NCBI GenBank assembly: GCA_013141055.1
Contig: JABFRS010000001.1
Coordinates: 372,001-436,000 of the forward strand
DNA from: Cyclobacteriaceae bacterium
Lineage (GTDB): Bacteria; Bacteroidota; Bacteroidia; Cytophagales; Cyclobacteriaceae
Reading direction: 5' to 3'
Length of the DNA stretch: 64,000 bases
The stretch's first letter is position 1. The number at the start of each line of letters is the position of its first letter. A model generated the notes under the pieces. That model was not told where the DNA came from. It saw nothing but the letters and a program-made list of their open reading frames with translations, and made no database searches. Positions 19,060 through 28,020 of this stretch are shown one piece after another. The position numbers were made by a program, and so were the translations under genes.

Positions 19060-20511
19060 TTAGTAATCAATTGGTTTTCCCTGATAGAAGTCAAGGATCT
19101 TTTTCTTAAAAATAAAATTGTACTTCGCGCGCGTCAGATCTGACTTGGCACGAAACAGATCATTACCGGATATCTGATATTCGATGATATTCAATGCTCC
19201 TACTTCAAAGCGCTGCTGATTCATTCTATAAGCTTCCTGTTGAGCATTTACTGCCTTCAACGAGGATCCATAAGAACGTGACGCCGCATTGGCATCATTA
19301 TAAGCAGTCTCAATGCTTTGACGTAATGTATTCTGTGTTTCCTTAATAGTGATGTTGGCAATCTCGCGATTGATGATAGACCGCTGAACGGCAGCTCTTG
19401 TCGCAAATCCATTCAAAATAGGAATGGTAAGCTGTACACTTAAATTCTTAAACAAGTTGTCCGACAACTGATCTCCTGTTGTATACTTTTCAGGAATGGT
19501 TGTCTTTCCCTGAGAGATCAGATACACATTATTCCCAGGAGGATTATTCAAATCCGGCGCTGGTCCAAAGTATGCGAAAGGCGCTGATGTAAAAACTCCG
19601 TTGTCTATTGATCTGTCTTTATTAACGAGGCTGGAATAATTCGAAGTTGCCGCTGCGTTAAAAGTTAATCTCGGCATGTAACTTCCGCGGTTAGCTTTCA
19701 ATGCCATCTCAGCACTTTCCATTTTGAGCATGGCACTCTTGATTTCAGGCATGTTGTTAAGGGCTATCTGATAAACTGCCTCAGCATTCTGCTCGAGCAC
19801 AAGATCTTCTAACGGAAGATCAGGAACCACAACTTCCAAAGGCTCTGATGCAGGAAGCTGCATCGCCTGTTTCAATTGTAGAATAGAAAGGTTAAGGGCA
19901 TTTTCCTGATTGATCGCATTCAATTCATTCGTAGCAACCTGTGCCTCCTGATTAAGCTGATTGGTCATCGCCAGTGAACCTGCATTTACTTGCTTTGTAA
20001 TACGGTCCAGCAATTGCTGACTTGAATTCAACTGATATTTGGCATTCTCAAAAAGCTCCTGATTGAAGATCACATTGGTATACAAAGTCACCACATTCAG
20101 AATTACATCATTCTTTGCTTTGAGAAGATCCTGATCAGCAGATTCAACATCACGTTTGTTCTGGCGGAATGTATTCTGGATACGAAGTCCGTTAAAAACT
20201 GTAATGCTGCTGTTAAGCTGAACGTTAATGCTGCTCGCATCACGGGTAATGAAACTGTTGGTTACAGGGTTCAAAGAACGACCGTAGTTTTCTCCGTACG
20301 ATCCGTTGGCATTGATCGAAGGAAGAAATGCTCCTTTCGCCTGCATCAGATTGGCGCGGAATGTTTCAACGTTATAGACGCTTCTTTTAATTCTCAGGTT
20401 ATTCTCCAGTGCGATATCCACACATTCCTTCATTGTCTTTTTCGCACCCTGACCAAAGGTCAACGTCCATGCACTCAAAAGAACAACGATCAATAGTAAA
20501 ACTCTTCTCAT
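19060..20511 (-). CDS. TolC-family outer-membrane efflux protein
   Basis: A 483-residue TolC-type channel with a signal peptide (RRVLLLIVVLLSAWTLTFGQ). The two internal OEP repeats, rich in coiled-coil heptads (LLKAKNDVILNVVTLYTNVIF, and the SIETAYNDANAASRSYGSSL region), and the GGYLPSINA-like stretch (AKGAFLPSINANGSYGENYG) are typical. It forms the outer-membrane exit duct for the adaptor 25 bases downstream. The sdaA gene ends 8 bases upstream, so all three may be one transcript. Confidence 0.92.
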   Translation of the reverse strand: MRRVLLLIVVLLSAWTLTFGQGAKKTMKECVDIALENNLRIKRSVYNVETFRANLMQAKGAFLPSINANGSYGENYGRSLNPVTNSFITRDASSINVQLNSSITVFNGLRIQNTFRQNKRDVESADQDLLKAKNDVILNVVTLYTNVIFNQELFENAKYQLNSSQQLLDRITKQVNAGSLAMTNQLNQEAQVATNELNAINQENALNLSILQLKQAMQLPASEPLEVVVPDLPLEDLVLEQNAEAVYQIALNNMPEIKSAMLKMESAEMALKANRGSYMPRLTFNAAATSNYSSLVNKDRSIDNGVFTSAPFAYFGPAPDLNNPPGNNVYLISQGKTTIPEKYTTGDQLSDNLFKNLSVQLTIPILNGFATRAAVQRSIINREIANITIKETQNTLRQSIETAYNDANAASRSYGSSLKAVNAQQEAYRMNQQRFEVGALNIIEYQISGNDLFRAKSDLTRAKYNFIFKKKILDFYQGKPIDY

Positions 20512-20519
20512 AACAAACT

Positions 20520-21191
20520 TCAGATTTGTGGTATATATATAATCTCCTTTACCCAGCTAAGACTCTTCAGGTACTCTAATGTTACAGCCTTGATGCCAGA
20601 ATCCATTTCCAGTACGAGACAAGCCAGATCAAATTTACCGCGTCGGGAAACCGACATGGTAGCAATATTGCAATCATCATGTGCCAGCACGTTGGCGATG
20701 AATGCCACACTTCCCTTTACATCTTCTGCTGTGATAATCACGGTATGTAAATTGGCTGAAAAATCTGCCTTAAATCCATTCACTTCGGCAATATTGATAA
20801 CGCCGCCACCCAGACTTTCGCCCAGGATCTCAACGGTCTTCTCTCCTTTGCGGATTTTTACCCTTACGGAATTGGGATGAAGCGTTGATGCATTTCCAAC
20901 GGACTTAAAATGAAAGGTAAGACCCTGCTCAGGAGCAAGAGCAACCGAATCTTTTAATCTCTTATCGTCAGTTTTGAATCCCATGAGACCACCCAGGATG
21001 GCCCGGTCGCTGCCGTGACCTTCATAGGTTCTGGCAAAGGAATTATAAAAGGTGATTTCTGCTTCGTCGGGTGTGTCACCCAGTACTTTGTATGCCGCCA
21101 GTCCAATGCGGACGACGCCTGCCGTGTGAGAGCTGGATGGGCCAATCATGACAGGACCAATCATATCAAAAACACTGCTTTTCTCAGGCAT
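20520..21191 (-). CDS. sdaAB: L-serine ammonia-lyase, iron-sulfur type, beta subunit
   Basis: A 223-residue protein with the beta domain of iron-sulfur L-serine dehydratase (FDMIGPVMIGPSSSHTAGVVRIG, the allosteric SSSHT loop) and a C-terminal ACT domain (about 150-220). With the alpha subunit, which carries the 4Fe-4S cluster and active site, it deaminates serine to pyruvate. The alpha gene is not in the window's neighbourhood. It lies 8 bases before the tolC gene, an association not expected from function. An exact -7 box lies 65 bases upstream. Confidence 0.92.
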   Translation of the reverse strand: MPEKSSVFDMIGPVMIGPSSSHTAGVVRIGLAAYKVLGDTPDEAEITFYNSFARTYEGHGSDRAILGGLMGFKTDDKRLKDSVALAPEQGLTFHFKSVGNASTLHPNSVRVKIRKGEKTVEILGESLGGGVINIAEVNGFKADFSANLHTVIITAEDVKGSVAFIANVLAHDDCNIATMSVSRRGKFDLACLVLEMDSGIKAVTLEYLKSLSWVKEIIYIPQI

Positions 21192-21256
21192 ACGGCTTGA
21201 ATACGGAAAATCACCCTAAAAGGATGTAGGTATTACACAATTCCTTAAAATCTCCG

Positions 21257-21264
21257 CAAAAATA
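21257..21264 (-). promoter_or_regulatory. -7 box upstream of sdaAB
   Basis: TATTTTTG on the minus strand, exact TAnnTTTG, giving a leader of about 60 bases. No convincing TTG upstream element. Confidence 0.55.
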
Positions 21265-21335
21265 GAACTTCTTGACGAATGAACGTCGGATTGCGCTACT
21301 TTTTAACCTGATTGTTATTTTAATGGTTTTCCTGA

Positions 21336-22178
21336 TTATTGGAATAACGGCAGCTGCATCTGTGAAGGAGCCGCAACCGGCTTGGGCGTTAAGCGAATTC
21401 GCTGAAGATCCTCACTGGTGATTGAGTATACCGGAGTTTCGTTATCGCGGGAAGCAATGATAATCTCCGTTCTCCCCGCCATTCTGTTGAAAAGTTCTTC
21501 AACGATCTGTGGCTTATTGTTATTCTCAGAAAGATGCGAAAGCAATAAGTGAGTCATGAAGGCAGGACGGTGGTTGACAAACAAATGCAACGCTTCCATA
21601 TTGGATAAGTGTCCACGGCCATCACGAATCCTGTTCTTCAAAGCAATAGGATACGACCCCTTATCCAGCATCTCTACGTCGTAATTGGATTCCAGAAAGG
21701 CGGCATGACACTGCTCAAAATGCTTTGCCACATGCTTGCACGATCTTCCAATATCCGTAAACACTCCCACGTTGATTCCCCTGCAGCTTACCATAAAACT
21801 GTGCGGATCAACAGCATCGTGAAGTTTTGGAAAACCCGTGATCACCAGGTCACCAATCGAAATGGTTTGATAAGGACGAAAAGCCTTCATCAGATGATCC
21901 TTTAAGTGGATCCTTCCACGCGCCATGGTAGTGGGCGTGATGTATACCGGAATCTCATGCCTGCGTGACAATCGTGAAACTCCATAGATATGATCCGAGT
22001 GTTCATGGGTGATAAAAATCCCTTTTATCTTCTTAATGGATAGTTCCAGACGAAGCAGTCTTCTCTCTGTCTCTCTGCACGATATACCCGCATCAATGAG
22101 CACCGCTTCTTTCTCATTGCCAACATAATAGCAATTGCCGTTACTTCCCGAATTCAGCGATGTGATAAACAATGACAT
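21336..22178 (-). CDS. MBL-fold metallo-hydrolase, WalJ/YycJ-like
   Basis: A 280-residue metallo-beta-lactamase-fold enzyme. The N-terminal SLNSGSNGNCYYVGNEKEAVLIDAGIS and the metal motif FITHEHSDHIYG (HxHxDH) are intact, with later His and Asp ligands (KLHDAVDPHSF, FTDIG, SNYDVEML, HLSHLSENNN). This arrangement fits the YycJ/WalJ group, putative exonucleases acting on DNA. Length is normal. It is divergent from the helicase gene with an 88-base gap. Confidence 0.88.
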   Translation of the reverse strand: MSLFITSLNSGSNGNCYYVGNEKEAVLIDAGISCRETERRLLRLELSIKKIKGIFITHEHSDHIYGVSRLSRRHEIPVYITPTTMARGRIHLKDHLMKAFRPYQTISIGDLVITGFPKLHDAVDPHSFMVSCRGINVGVFTDIGRSCKHVAKHFEQCHAAFLESNYDVEMLDKGSYPIALKNRIRDGRGHLSNMEALHLFVNHRPAFMTHLLLSHLSENNNKPQIVEELFNRMAGRTEIIIASRDNETPVYSITSEDLQRIRLTPKPVAAPSQMQLPLFQ

Positions 22179-22266
22179 TTCTGCGAAGATAACTCACATT
22201 GTCAACTCTTTCATTTTTTAATTCCTTCATTCTTTCATTATCTGTTTATTATAGATAGTTTGAAAC

Positions 22267-23610
22267 ATGATCAAATCGTCACAGGGAGAAGCAGAAAAAG
22301 ATGCCATCATTATTCCTCCCGGATTTCAATTTGATGATGATCTCTCCTTTGCATACCGTCAAATGGAGTTTACAAGTGATTCACTTTTCCTCACCGGTCG
22401 TGCGGGCACCGGCAAATCGACACTACTGAATTACTTCAGAAAGAATACCGTAAAGAAACATGTTGTCCTCGCTCCTACAGGTCTTGCAGCTTTGCAGGTA
22501 GGCGGAAGCACCATTCACTCCTTCTTTGGATTCCCGCTGAGAACTCTTATGAAACATGATCCTGAGATCATCAAATGGAGCAAGGGACATCCGCGACTGC
22601 GAATTCTCAAAAAGCTCGATACCCTGATCATTGATGAGATATCTATGGTCCGTGCTGATCTTCTGGACGGCATCGATCAATCCCTTCGCCTCAATCTGGA
22701 AAACGATCTTCCTTTCGGCGGCAAGCAAGTGATTCTGATCGGTGATGTGTTTCAGCTTTCACCGGTGATTAACCAGCAGGACTATCAGTTCATAGAAGAT
22801 GCAGATTATTCCGATCCATACTTCTTCAGCTCGGATGCGTATCGTTCCTGCAGACCTGCTATCATCGAACTAACTAAAATATACCGCCAGCAGAACGATG
22901 ACTTTATATACCTGCTTAACAGAATCAGGATGGGTCTGGCCGGCAAGGATGAACTCGAAGAGCTGAACAAAAGACTTGATCCCGACACTGACCATGATAA
23001 TGATTTCGCCATCACACTGACTTCCGTAAACAACATTGCAGATACAGTAAATCAACTGAAGCTCATGAACCTGATCAGCCCTTCCTTTGCATTCGAGGCA
23101 AAGACAGAAGGTGTTTTTAACGAACGACTCTACCCTGCCCCTCCGCTTTTGAAATTAAAAGCTGGTGCTCAGGTTATGATGGTTAAGAATGATGTAAAAG
23201 GAAAATGGGTCAACGGCAGCATAGGTAAAATTGAATTTGTTACCCCGGAAGAAATAGTGGTGAGATTTTCAGACGGTACTATTCATAAGATAGAACCCGT
23301 TGCCTGGGAGAATAAAAAATACACATGGGATAAGCTTACCAACACCATTACTTCTGTGGTGCAGGGAACTTACACTCAATTTCCAATCAGGCTTGCCTGG
23401 GCAATCACCATTCACAAAAGTCAGGGACTTACTTTCGAAAAGGTAATTATTGATATGGGAAAGGGAGCATTCGCTCACGGTCAGCTTTATGTCGCACTTA
23501 GTAGATGCAAGACACTGGAAGGAATTTCCTTACGGACAAAAATTACAGAAGCGGATATGATCGTTGATGAAGCAGTAGAACGCTTTGCAGGAAAAGCAAG
23601 ACTTACCTGA
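22267..23610 (+). CDS. Pif1/RecD-like superfamily 1 DNA helicase
   Basis: A 447-residue SF1B helicase. Walker A GRAGTGKS at 44-51, motif Ia LAPTGLAALQVGGSTIHSFF, Walker B TLIIDEISMVRADLLD (119-), motif III GDVFQLSPV, and motifs V/VI AITIHKSQGLTFEKVIID and YVALSRCKTLEGI near the C-terminus. Small Pif1-type helicases of this length unwind 5'-3' and occur throughout Bacteroidota. A TAGTTTG stretch at 22255-22261 lies only 5 bases before ATG, so the mRNA could be almost leaderless. Confidence 0.9.
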   Translation: MIKSSQGEAEKDAIIIPPGFQFDDDLSFAYRQMEFTSDSLFLTGRAGTGKSTLLNYFRKNTVKKHVVLAPTGLAALQVGGSTIHSFFGFPLRTLMKHDPEIIKWSKGHPRLRILKKLDTLIIDEISMVRADLLDGIDQSLRLNLENDLPFGGKQVILIGDVFQLSPVINQQDYQFIEDADYSDPYFFSSDAYRSCRPAIIELTKIYRQQNDDFIYLLNRIRMGLAGKDELEELNKRLDPDTDHDNDFAITLTSVNNIADTVNQLKLMNLISPSFAFEAKTEGVFNERLYPAPPLLKLKAGAQVMMVKNDVKGKWVNGSIGKIEFVTPEEIVVRFSDGTIHKIEPVAWENKKYTWDKLTNTITSVVQGTYTQFPIRLAWAITIHKSQGLTFEKVIIDMGKGAFAHGQLYVALSRCKTLEGISLRTKITEADMIVDEAVERFAGKARLT

Positions 23611-23621
23611 AGTTTTTATAG

Positions 23622-23816
23622 CTAAGCTTCGTCTTTGACTGTTCTGACAAGACTGATTCCCGAGAACAGAAACACAAGTCCAAGAATACCATAAATCACG
23701 AGTGCTCTGATATCCTTGTTGCCATTGTTCATATTGACAAACAGGACTGCTCCATAGATCAATCCGACAATACCGAGTAAAGTCAGAATTGAGCCAAATA
23801 TTCTCTTGATGTTCAT
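23622..23816 (-). CDS. small two-helix membrane protein
   Basis: A 64-residue protein starting at ATG 23816 (MNIKRIFGSILTLLG...). Two hydrophobic helices, about residues 6-27 and 38-57, are joined by a short polar loop (NMNNGNKDIRA), ending in RTVKDEA. The longer frame from 23852 adds 12 residues with no sign of conservation. It resembles small Bacteroidota membrane proteins of unknown role. Its end is 11 bases from the convergent helicase gene. Confidence 0.7.
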   Translation of the reverse strand: MNIKRIFGSILTLLGIVGLIYGAVLFVNMNNGNKDIRALVIYGILGLVFLFSGISLVRTVKDEA

Positions 23817-24237
23817 ATTCACTGTGTTTATACAGAATGGTATAATTAGCATGCCAGCGAAATGACTGATTCAGCCTTATCTCACAATAGATTTCTTGTC
23901 ATCTTTTTAATTGGCTCAACGTTACAATAGCCTCGTTTGGAGATTATATTAGCCTTCCGGGACGCCAGAATAGCGATCAGGACTCACCGGGACGGGCAAA
24001 TTGAAAGTTATAAAACCTAATAATTTGCTCAATTGCACACTTTTTTGAGCGTGCACCAGCGTTTCCAGCATCAATTCGCAGAAAAATGCCAATAAGAGTG
24101 GCCGACCACTGGCCACCCAGTGGCTACCCAGTGGTCACCCCCCTGTTTTAACTGGAAAGACATAGTAAAGACATGGGGATGTCCTTGAGAGGCATCTGGG
24201 AAGCGCTCACTTCAACCTGCGTATAAAATTCTACGGA
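23817..24237. other. 421-bp intergenic region with nested palindromes
   Basis: No credible gene on either strand. It contains a GCTCAA/TTGAGC inverted pair near 24028-24050, the nested CCACTGG palindromes at 24098-24136 (listed separately) and a small GACAT/ATGTC hairpin at 24171-24183. It lies downstream of thyA and upstream of the small membrane protein gene, so it must hold that gene's promoter, which I could not assign. Confidence 0.5.
24098..24136. repeat. nested CCACTGG/CCAGTGG palindrome cluster
   Basis: GACCACTGG (24104-24112) can pair with CCAGTGGTC (24128-24136), 9 bp perfect, or its inner CCACTGG with CCAGTGG at 24117-24123; a third pair is GTGGCC (24098-24103) with GGCCAC (24111-24116). 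ACCCAGTGG is directly repeated at 24115 and 24126, an 11-base period. Confidence 0.85.
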
Positions 24238-25032
24238 TTAGACTGCAATCGGAGCCTTGATGCCTGGATGCGCCTGGTAGTTAAGGATCTCAAAATCCTC
24301 AAACTGATAATCGAAGATTGATGCAGGCTTGCGCTTGATACTCAAAGTTGGCAATGGAAAAGGTGTACGTGACAACTGAAGGTTAACCTGCTCAAGGTGA
24401 TTACTATAAAGATGTGTGTCTCCTCCCGTCCAGACAAAATCTCCTACTTCAAGATCACACTGCTGTGCGATCATGTGCGTCAGCAATGCATAGCTTGCAA
24501 TGTTGAATGGCAATCCCAGAAATGTATCGCAGGATCGCTGATATAATTGACAGGATAGTTTTCCATCAGCAACATAGAACTGAAACAATGCATGACAGGG
24601 AGGCAATGCCATCTTATCAACTTCCGCCGGATTCCACGCTGAAACAATATGACGTCTGGAGTCTGGCTTGGATTTCAATTGATCCATCAGCTTGGTGATC
24701 TGATCTATATGCTCACCATTTGGTGCAGGCCAGCTTCTCCACTGCGATCCATAAACAGGTCCCAGCTCACCATTCTCATCTGCCCATTCATCCCAGATTG
24801 AAACCCCATGATCCTTGAGATATTTGATATTGGTATCTCCATTGAGAAACCATAGTAGTTCGTAAATAATTGATTTCAGGTGGAGCTTTTTGGTTGTCAC
24901 CATTGGAAAGCCATCCTGAAGATTGAAGCGCATCTGATATCCAAAAACAGAAAGAGTGCCAGTACCCGTACGGTCTGTCTTCTGCGTACCATTTTCCAAA
25001 ATATGTCTTTCCAGGTCCAGAAACTGCTTCAT
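24238..25032 (-). CDS. thyA: thymidylate synthase
   Basis: A 264-residue ThyA that methylates dUMP to dTMP with methylene-tetrahydrofolate. The catalytic Cys146 is in [12 protein letters not shown], at the same residue number as in E. coli; RTGTGT, the phosphate-binding [13 protein letters not shown] and the C-terminal IAV end are present. Length is identical to E. coli. It is monocistronic; folA is not beside it. The long intergenic region follows its stop. Confidence 0.98.
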   Translation of the reverse strand: MKQFLDLERHILENGTQKTDRTGTGTLSVFGYQMRFNLQDGFPMVTTKKLHLKSIIYELLWFLNGDTNIKYLKDHGVSIWDEWADENGELGPVYGSQWRSWPAPNGEHIDQITKLMDQLKSKPDSRRHIVSAWNPAEVDKMALPPCHALFQFYVADGKLSCQLYQRSCDTFLGLPFNIASYALLTHMIAQQCDLEVGDFVWTGGDTHLYSNHLEQVNLQLSRTPFPLPTLSIKRKPASIFDYQFEDFEILNYQAHPGIKAPIAV

Positions 25033-25109
25033 CTATCTCTCATTCAGAAATCAAACTTCGCAAATTATTACCACTGTTTCTAAGAACGAAAAGACAAAAA
25101 AGTCATAAA

Positions 25110-25138
25110 AAAACCTGTCCGTTTACCAGACAGGTTTT
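25110..25138 (-). terminator. terminator of the 299-residue lipoprotein gene
   Basis: Perfect 10-bp stem: AAAACCTGTC (25110-25119) and GACAGGTTTT (25129-25138). On the minus strand a run of T follows (A run at 25107-25113 on plus). Confidence 0.85.
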
Positions 25139-25159
25139 CAAATCCTTGTTCCACTATTA

Positions 25160-26059
25160 TTAATTTCCGTCTCCGGCGATATTCACTTCTTTTGACCTAC
25201 CGTTGATCGAAATAGTCACTGTGTTATCGCATGTTCCTGTTCCGAAATTGATCGTCACCAGTTTGTTTTCAGTGACAAACTTCTTTTCACCAGACACTGC
25301 TATGAAAACTTTGTCAGAGATCCAGCAAGCGCGTGAATGAACTATGTCTTCTGTAACTTCCATAACATAGGTTGTGCTGTTACGGGTGGTTCCAAGTGCA
25401 GAGCTTCCTTTCAACAATACCCATTTATCCTGTAATGGATTAGCAGCACGTTGCCATTCGCGTGTGAAGTCCTGCTCACGTGTGATGGTCTTACCTCCAA
25501 GGAATGTAACTTTTCCACCAGCGATCTTCACATTGAATCTCAGGTTACCTGCACTGCTTGGAGCAAGAGCGGTAATGGTGTGAGTTCCCTCAATTTTAAT
25601 ACCGCCAACAGTATAATCTGTAAATGTTGTGATCAGCGTTGAGCCTGCAACAAATCTCTTACCGCTATAAGTAATTGTAATCGTTCCTTTACGAACAACA
25701 CCTCTTGCATCGGTGCATGAACCATTCGAAGGATAAACAATTGTGATCACACCAGAAGGTATGTCAACAGTAGAGTTTGGAGAAGGAATTACTGTAACTT
25801 CTGCACATTTAAGGCGGTCATTTGCTGCAAAAGAGATAACCTTACGGCTACCAAAGTCAGTATCTGAGATACCATTCACCGCATCTGTTGACACATCTGT
25901 TGCATCATTGGAGAATGCATCAGCGGTTGTTTCGCCCTCTACGTTAGAGGCATCGTTACTTGTAAAGTCGATCTTATCATTATCCTTACAAGAAGCTAAG
26001 AACATGACAAACGCCATCGCGAGGTATGTCAGGCCCTTAAGTGAGAATGAGTTTTTCAT
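25160..26059 (-). CDS. hypothetical lipoprotein
   Basis: A 299-residue exported lipoprotein: lipobox FLASC with Cys24 after a hydrophobic signal. Residues 25-65 are an acidic Ser/Thr/Asp linker (DFTSNDASNVEGETTADAF and similar). The rest is beta-rich with several spaced Cys (RLKCAEVTV, NGSCTDARG, RACWISD, GTCDNTV) that may form disulfides outside the cytoplasm. I recognise no domain. It is monocistronic with its own terminator and is divergent from the DUF4159 gene. A TTTCTTTG element in the divergent spacer may be its -7 box. Confidence 0.75.
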   Translation of the reverse strand: MKNSFSLKGLTYLAMAFVMFLASCKDNDKIDFTSNDASNVEGETTADAFSNDATDVSTDAVNGISDTDFGSRKVISFAANDRLKCAEVTVIPSPNSTVDIPSGVITIVYPSNGSCTDARGVVRKGTITITYSGKRFVAGSTLITTFTDYTVGGIKIEGTHTITALAPSSAGNLRFNVKIAGGKVTFLGGKTITREQDFTREWQRAANPLQDKWVLLKGSSALGTTRNSTTYVMEVTEDIVHSRACWISDKVFIAVSGEKKFVTENKLVTINFGTGTCDNTVTISINGRSKEVNIAGDGN

Positions 26060-26156
26060 AGTTTTGTGGTCAGTTTTCGTTTGTTTTGGAGTTTAGATGT
26101 CCCCCATCATTCAAGGTTTAATGGGTACAAAGAAATAATTTAAAAAGCTGCTAATC

Positions 26157-26834
26157 ATGAAGAAAACAGGGATTCCTTACATCTACAATGGTTTAATGAT
26201 TCTGGCGGTGGTGCTGGTAACCCAGAACATCTGTCTCGGTCAGATCAAGATCGCCAAGCTCAAATATGGCGGTGGCGGCGACTGGTATGCCAATAAAACA
26301 GCGCTTCCCAACCTGATCAAATTCTGCAACGAACAGTTCGGTATGAATTTGTCAGCAGAAGAAGATGCCGTTGAAGTCGGAAGCAGGGATCTCTTCTCCT
26401 ACCCATATTTGTACATGACAGGCCACGGCAATGTGGTGTTCTCAACAGAGGAAGCTCAGAACCTGCGCAACTATCTTGTTGCTGGTGGCTTTCTTCACAT
26501 TGACGATAATTACGGACTGGATAAATTCATACGCATTGAATTGAAGAAAGTGTTTCCCGAACTGGAGCTCGTGGAACTTCCGTTCAATCACGCCATCTAT
26601 CATCAGAAATTCAATTTCCCGAAAGGACTTCCTAAGATCCATGAACATGATGGCAAACCTGCACAGGGTTTTGGTTTGCTGTATGAAGGCAGACTGGTGG
26701 TCTTCTATTCTTTTGAATGTGATCTCGGCAACGGATGGGAAGACCCGCGCATTCATAATGACCCGGAAGCCAAACGACTGGAAGCTCTTCAGATGGGAGC
26801 CAACATTATCTCCTATTCATTTAATGGTAACTAG
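26157..26834 (+). CDS. exported DUF4159-family protein
   Basis: A 225-residue protein with a signal peptide (IYNGLMILAVVLVTQNICLGQ) and a DUF4159 domain: KIAKLKYGGGGDWYANKTALPNL, YPYLYMTGHGNVVFS, RNYLVAGGFLHIDDNYG, and the later LGNGWEDPRIHND. The domain resembles class I glutamine-amidotransferase-like folds and in other bacteria accompanies MoxR/DUF58 gene sets; here the DUF58 gene is 28 kb away. Function unknown. The stop lies inside the left arm of a strong bidirectional terminator. Confidence 0.85.
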   Translation: MKKTGIPYIYNGLMILAVVLVTQNICLGQIKIAKLKYGGGGDWYANKTALPNLIKFCNEQFGMNLSAEEDAVEVGSRDLFSYPYLYMTGHGNVVFSTEEAQNLRNYLVAGGFLHIDDNYGLDKFIRIELKKVFPELELVELPFNHAIYHQKFNFPKGLPKIHEHDGKPAQGFGLLYEGRLVVFYSFECDLGNGWEDPRIHNDPEAKRLEALQMGANIISYSFNGN

Positions 26835-26861
26835 TCCCATGCCATTGCTATGGGACTAGTT
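26829..26861. terminator. bidirectional terminator between convergent genes
   Basis: Perfect 12-bp stem AACTAGTCCCAT (26829-26840) / ATGGGACTAGTT (26850-26861), 9-base loop. The left arm covers the DUF4159 stop codon; on the right lies the convergent TlpA-like gene. T tracts are weak on both sides. Confidence 0.7.
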
Positions 26862-26871
26862 AAAATCTCAA

Positions 26872-28020
26872 TTACTTCTTATCCAGCACTTCCATCAACT
26901 TGATTTGCAAGCCGGGACCGCGAAGGTTCTTTGCAATGATGATTCCATTAGGATCCACCAAAATTGAAAATGGTATTGCTGTAATGTTATAATCTTTTGC
27001 TGCCTGCGATTCAAAATACTTCAGATCAGAAACGTGGTTCCACACCAGGCCATCTTCCTTGATTGCTTTTACCCAATCTTCCTTTGTCTTGTCCAACGAA
27101 ACACTTAGAATATCAAATCCTTTGTCTTTATAGGTATTGTAAGCTTTCACAACGTTGGGATTTTCCATACGGCAGGGTCCGCACCACTTTGCCCAAAAAT
27201 CTATCAGGATAAACTTTCCTTTCAACGATGAAAGTGAAATGACCTTTCCGTCCGGATCCGGAAGAGAGATCTCAGGAGCAGGTTGACCAATTGCCGTTCT
27301 CTTGATGTTCTCCACAAAGCTCACAAATCCCTTTCCATAATAATTCTTCTCCCATTCTCCTGTGAACTTGGCAGCAGCATTTGTGTACACTGAAAAGAAC
27401 TTGTCCTTATCCAATGGATTGTTGAATTGAAGCAGGTTGATCAAACCAAGAGATGCCGGCTGATTGTTGATGGTATCCGCAAGCTGCTGATTGGCATGAT
27501 CCAGTATCTTTTGATATTCCTGCTGAAGCTCCGTGATTTTCTTCTCATCATTCTGACCTACTGCAAGCTGAAAGTCAGCCTGAATTCTCTGAGCTTCCTC
27601 AGATGTTTGTGCCGCCTGCGTCATGGTCTGAACCTTCATCATCATATCCATATCGGGCGAACCCTTTACTTCTGAGAATCCATTGGAGTCATTTCCGTCA
27701 ACATTGACTTCAAGATTGCTTCTGTCAAGAATGACATTCACAAACTGTCTGCCATAGAAATTCATTCTGTAATATCCCGGCTCCACGATTGTTACCGTCT
27801 TCTCGTAGGTGTTATCAGTGTTCAACTTGATCGTGTCTTCCTTAGGTTTCTGATCATCCTGACGGATCTCAGTGAGTGTAATGATTCCGGATTGCGGAGA
27901 TTGCACTTTACCCTTAACAGTGATACTTCTGCTTCCGGCAGCCTCTTCTTTCTTTGGAGAACAGTTGATCACTAGCAGCATCACAGATGCCAGAATAAAT
28001 ACGAGCTTATAATTTTTCAT
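26872..28020 (-). CDS. TlpA-family thiol-disulfide lipoprotein with DUF4369 domain
   Basis: A 382-residue lipoprotein (lipobox LLVINC, Cys20) with an N-terminal DUF4369-like beta domain (about 30-115), a helical region, and a C-terminal thioredoxin fold of TlpA/ResA type. The redox pair is Cys280-Cys283 in FWAKWCGPCRMENP, with a cis-Pro in ITAIPFSILVD. It would act in the periplasm as a reductant or disulfide isomerase. Its ATG overlaps the gatB stop by 4 bases, so it is translationally coupled to the gatB-alaS operon. Confidence 0.9.
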   Translation of the reverse strand: MKNYKLVFILASVMLLVINCSPKKEEAAGSRSITVKGKVQSPQSGIITLTEIRQDDQKPKEDTIKLNTDNTYEKTVTIVEPGYYRMNFYGRQFVNVILDRSNLEVNVDGNDSNGFSEVKGSPDMDMMMKVQTMTQAAQTSEEAQRIQADFQLAVGQNDEKKITELQQEYQKILDHANQQLADTINNQPASLGLINLLQFNNPLDKDKFFSVYTNAAAKFTGEWEKNYYGKGFVSFVENIKRTAIGQPAPEISLPDPDGKVISLSSLKGKFILIDFWAKWCGPCRMENPNVVKAYNTYKDKGFDILSVSLDKTKEDWVKAIKEDGLVWNHVSDLKYFESQAAKDYNITAIPFSILVDPNGIIIAKNLRGPGLQIKLMEVLDKK

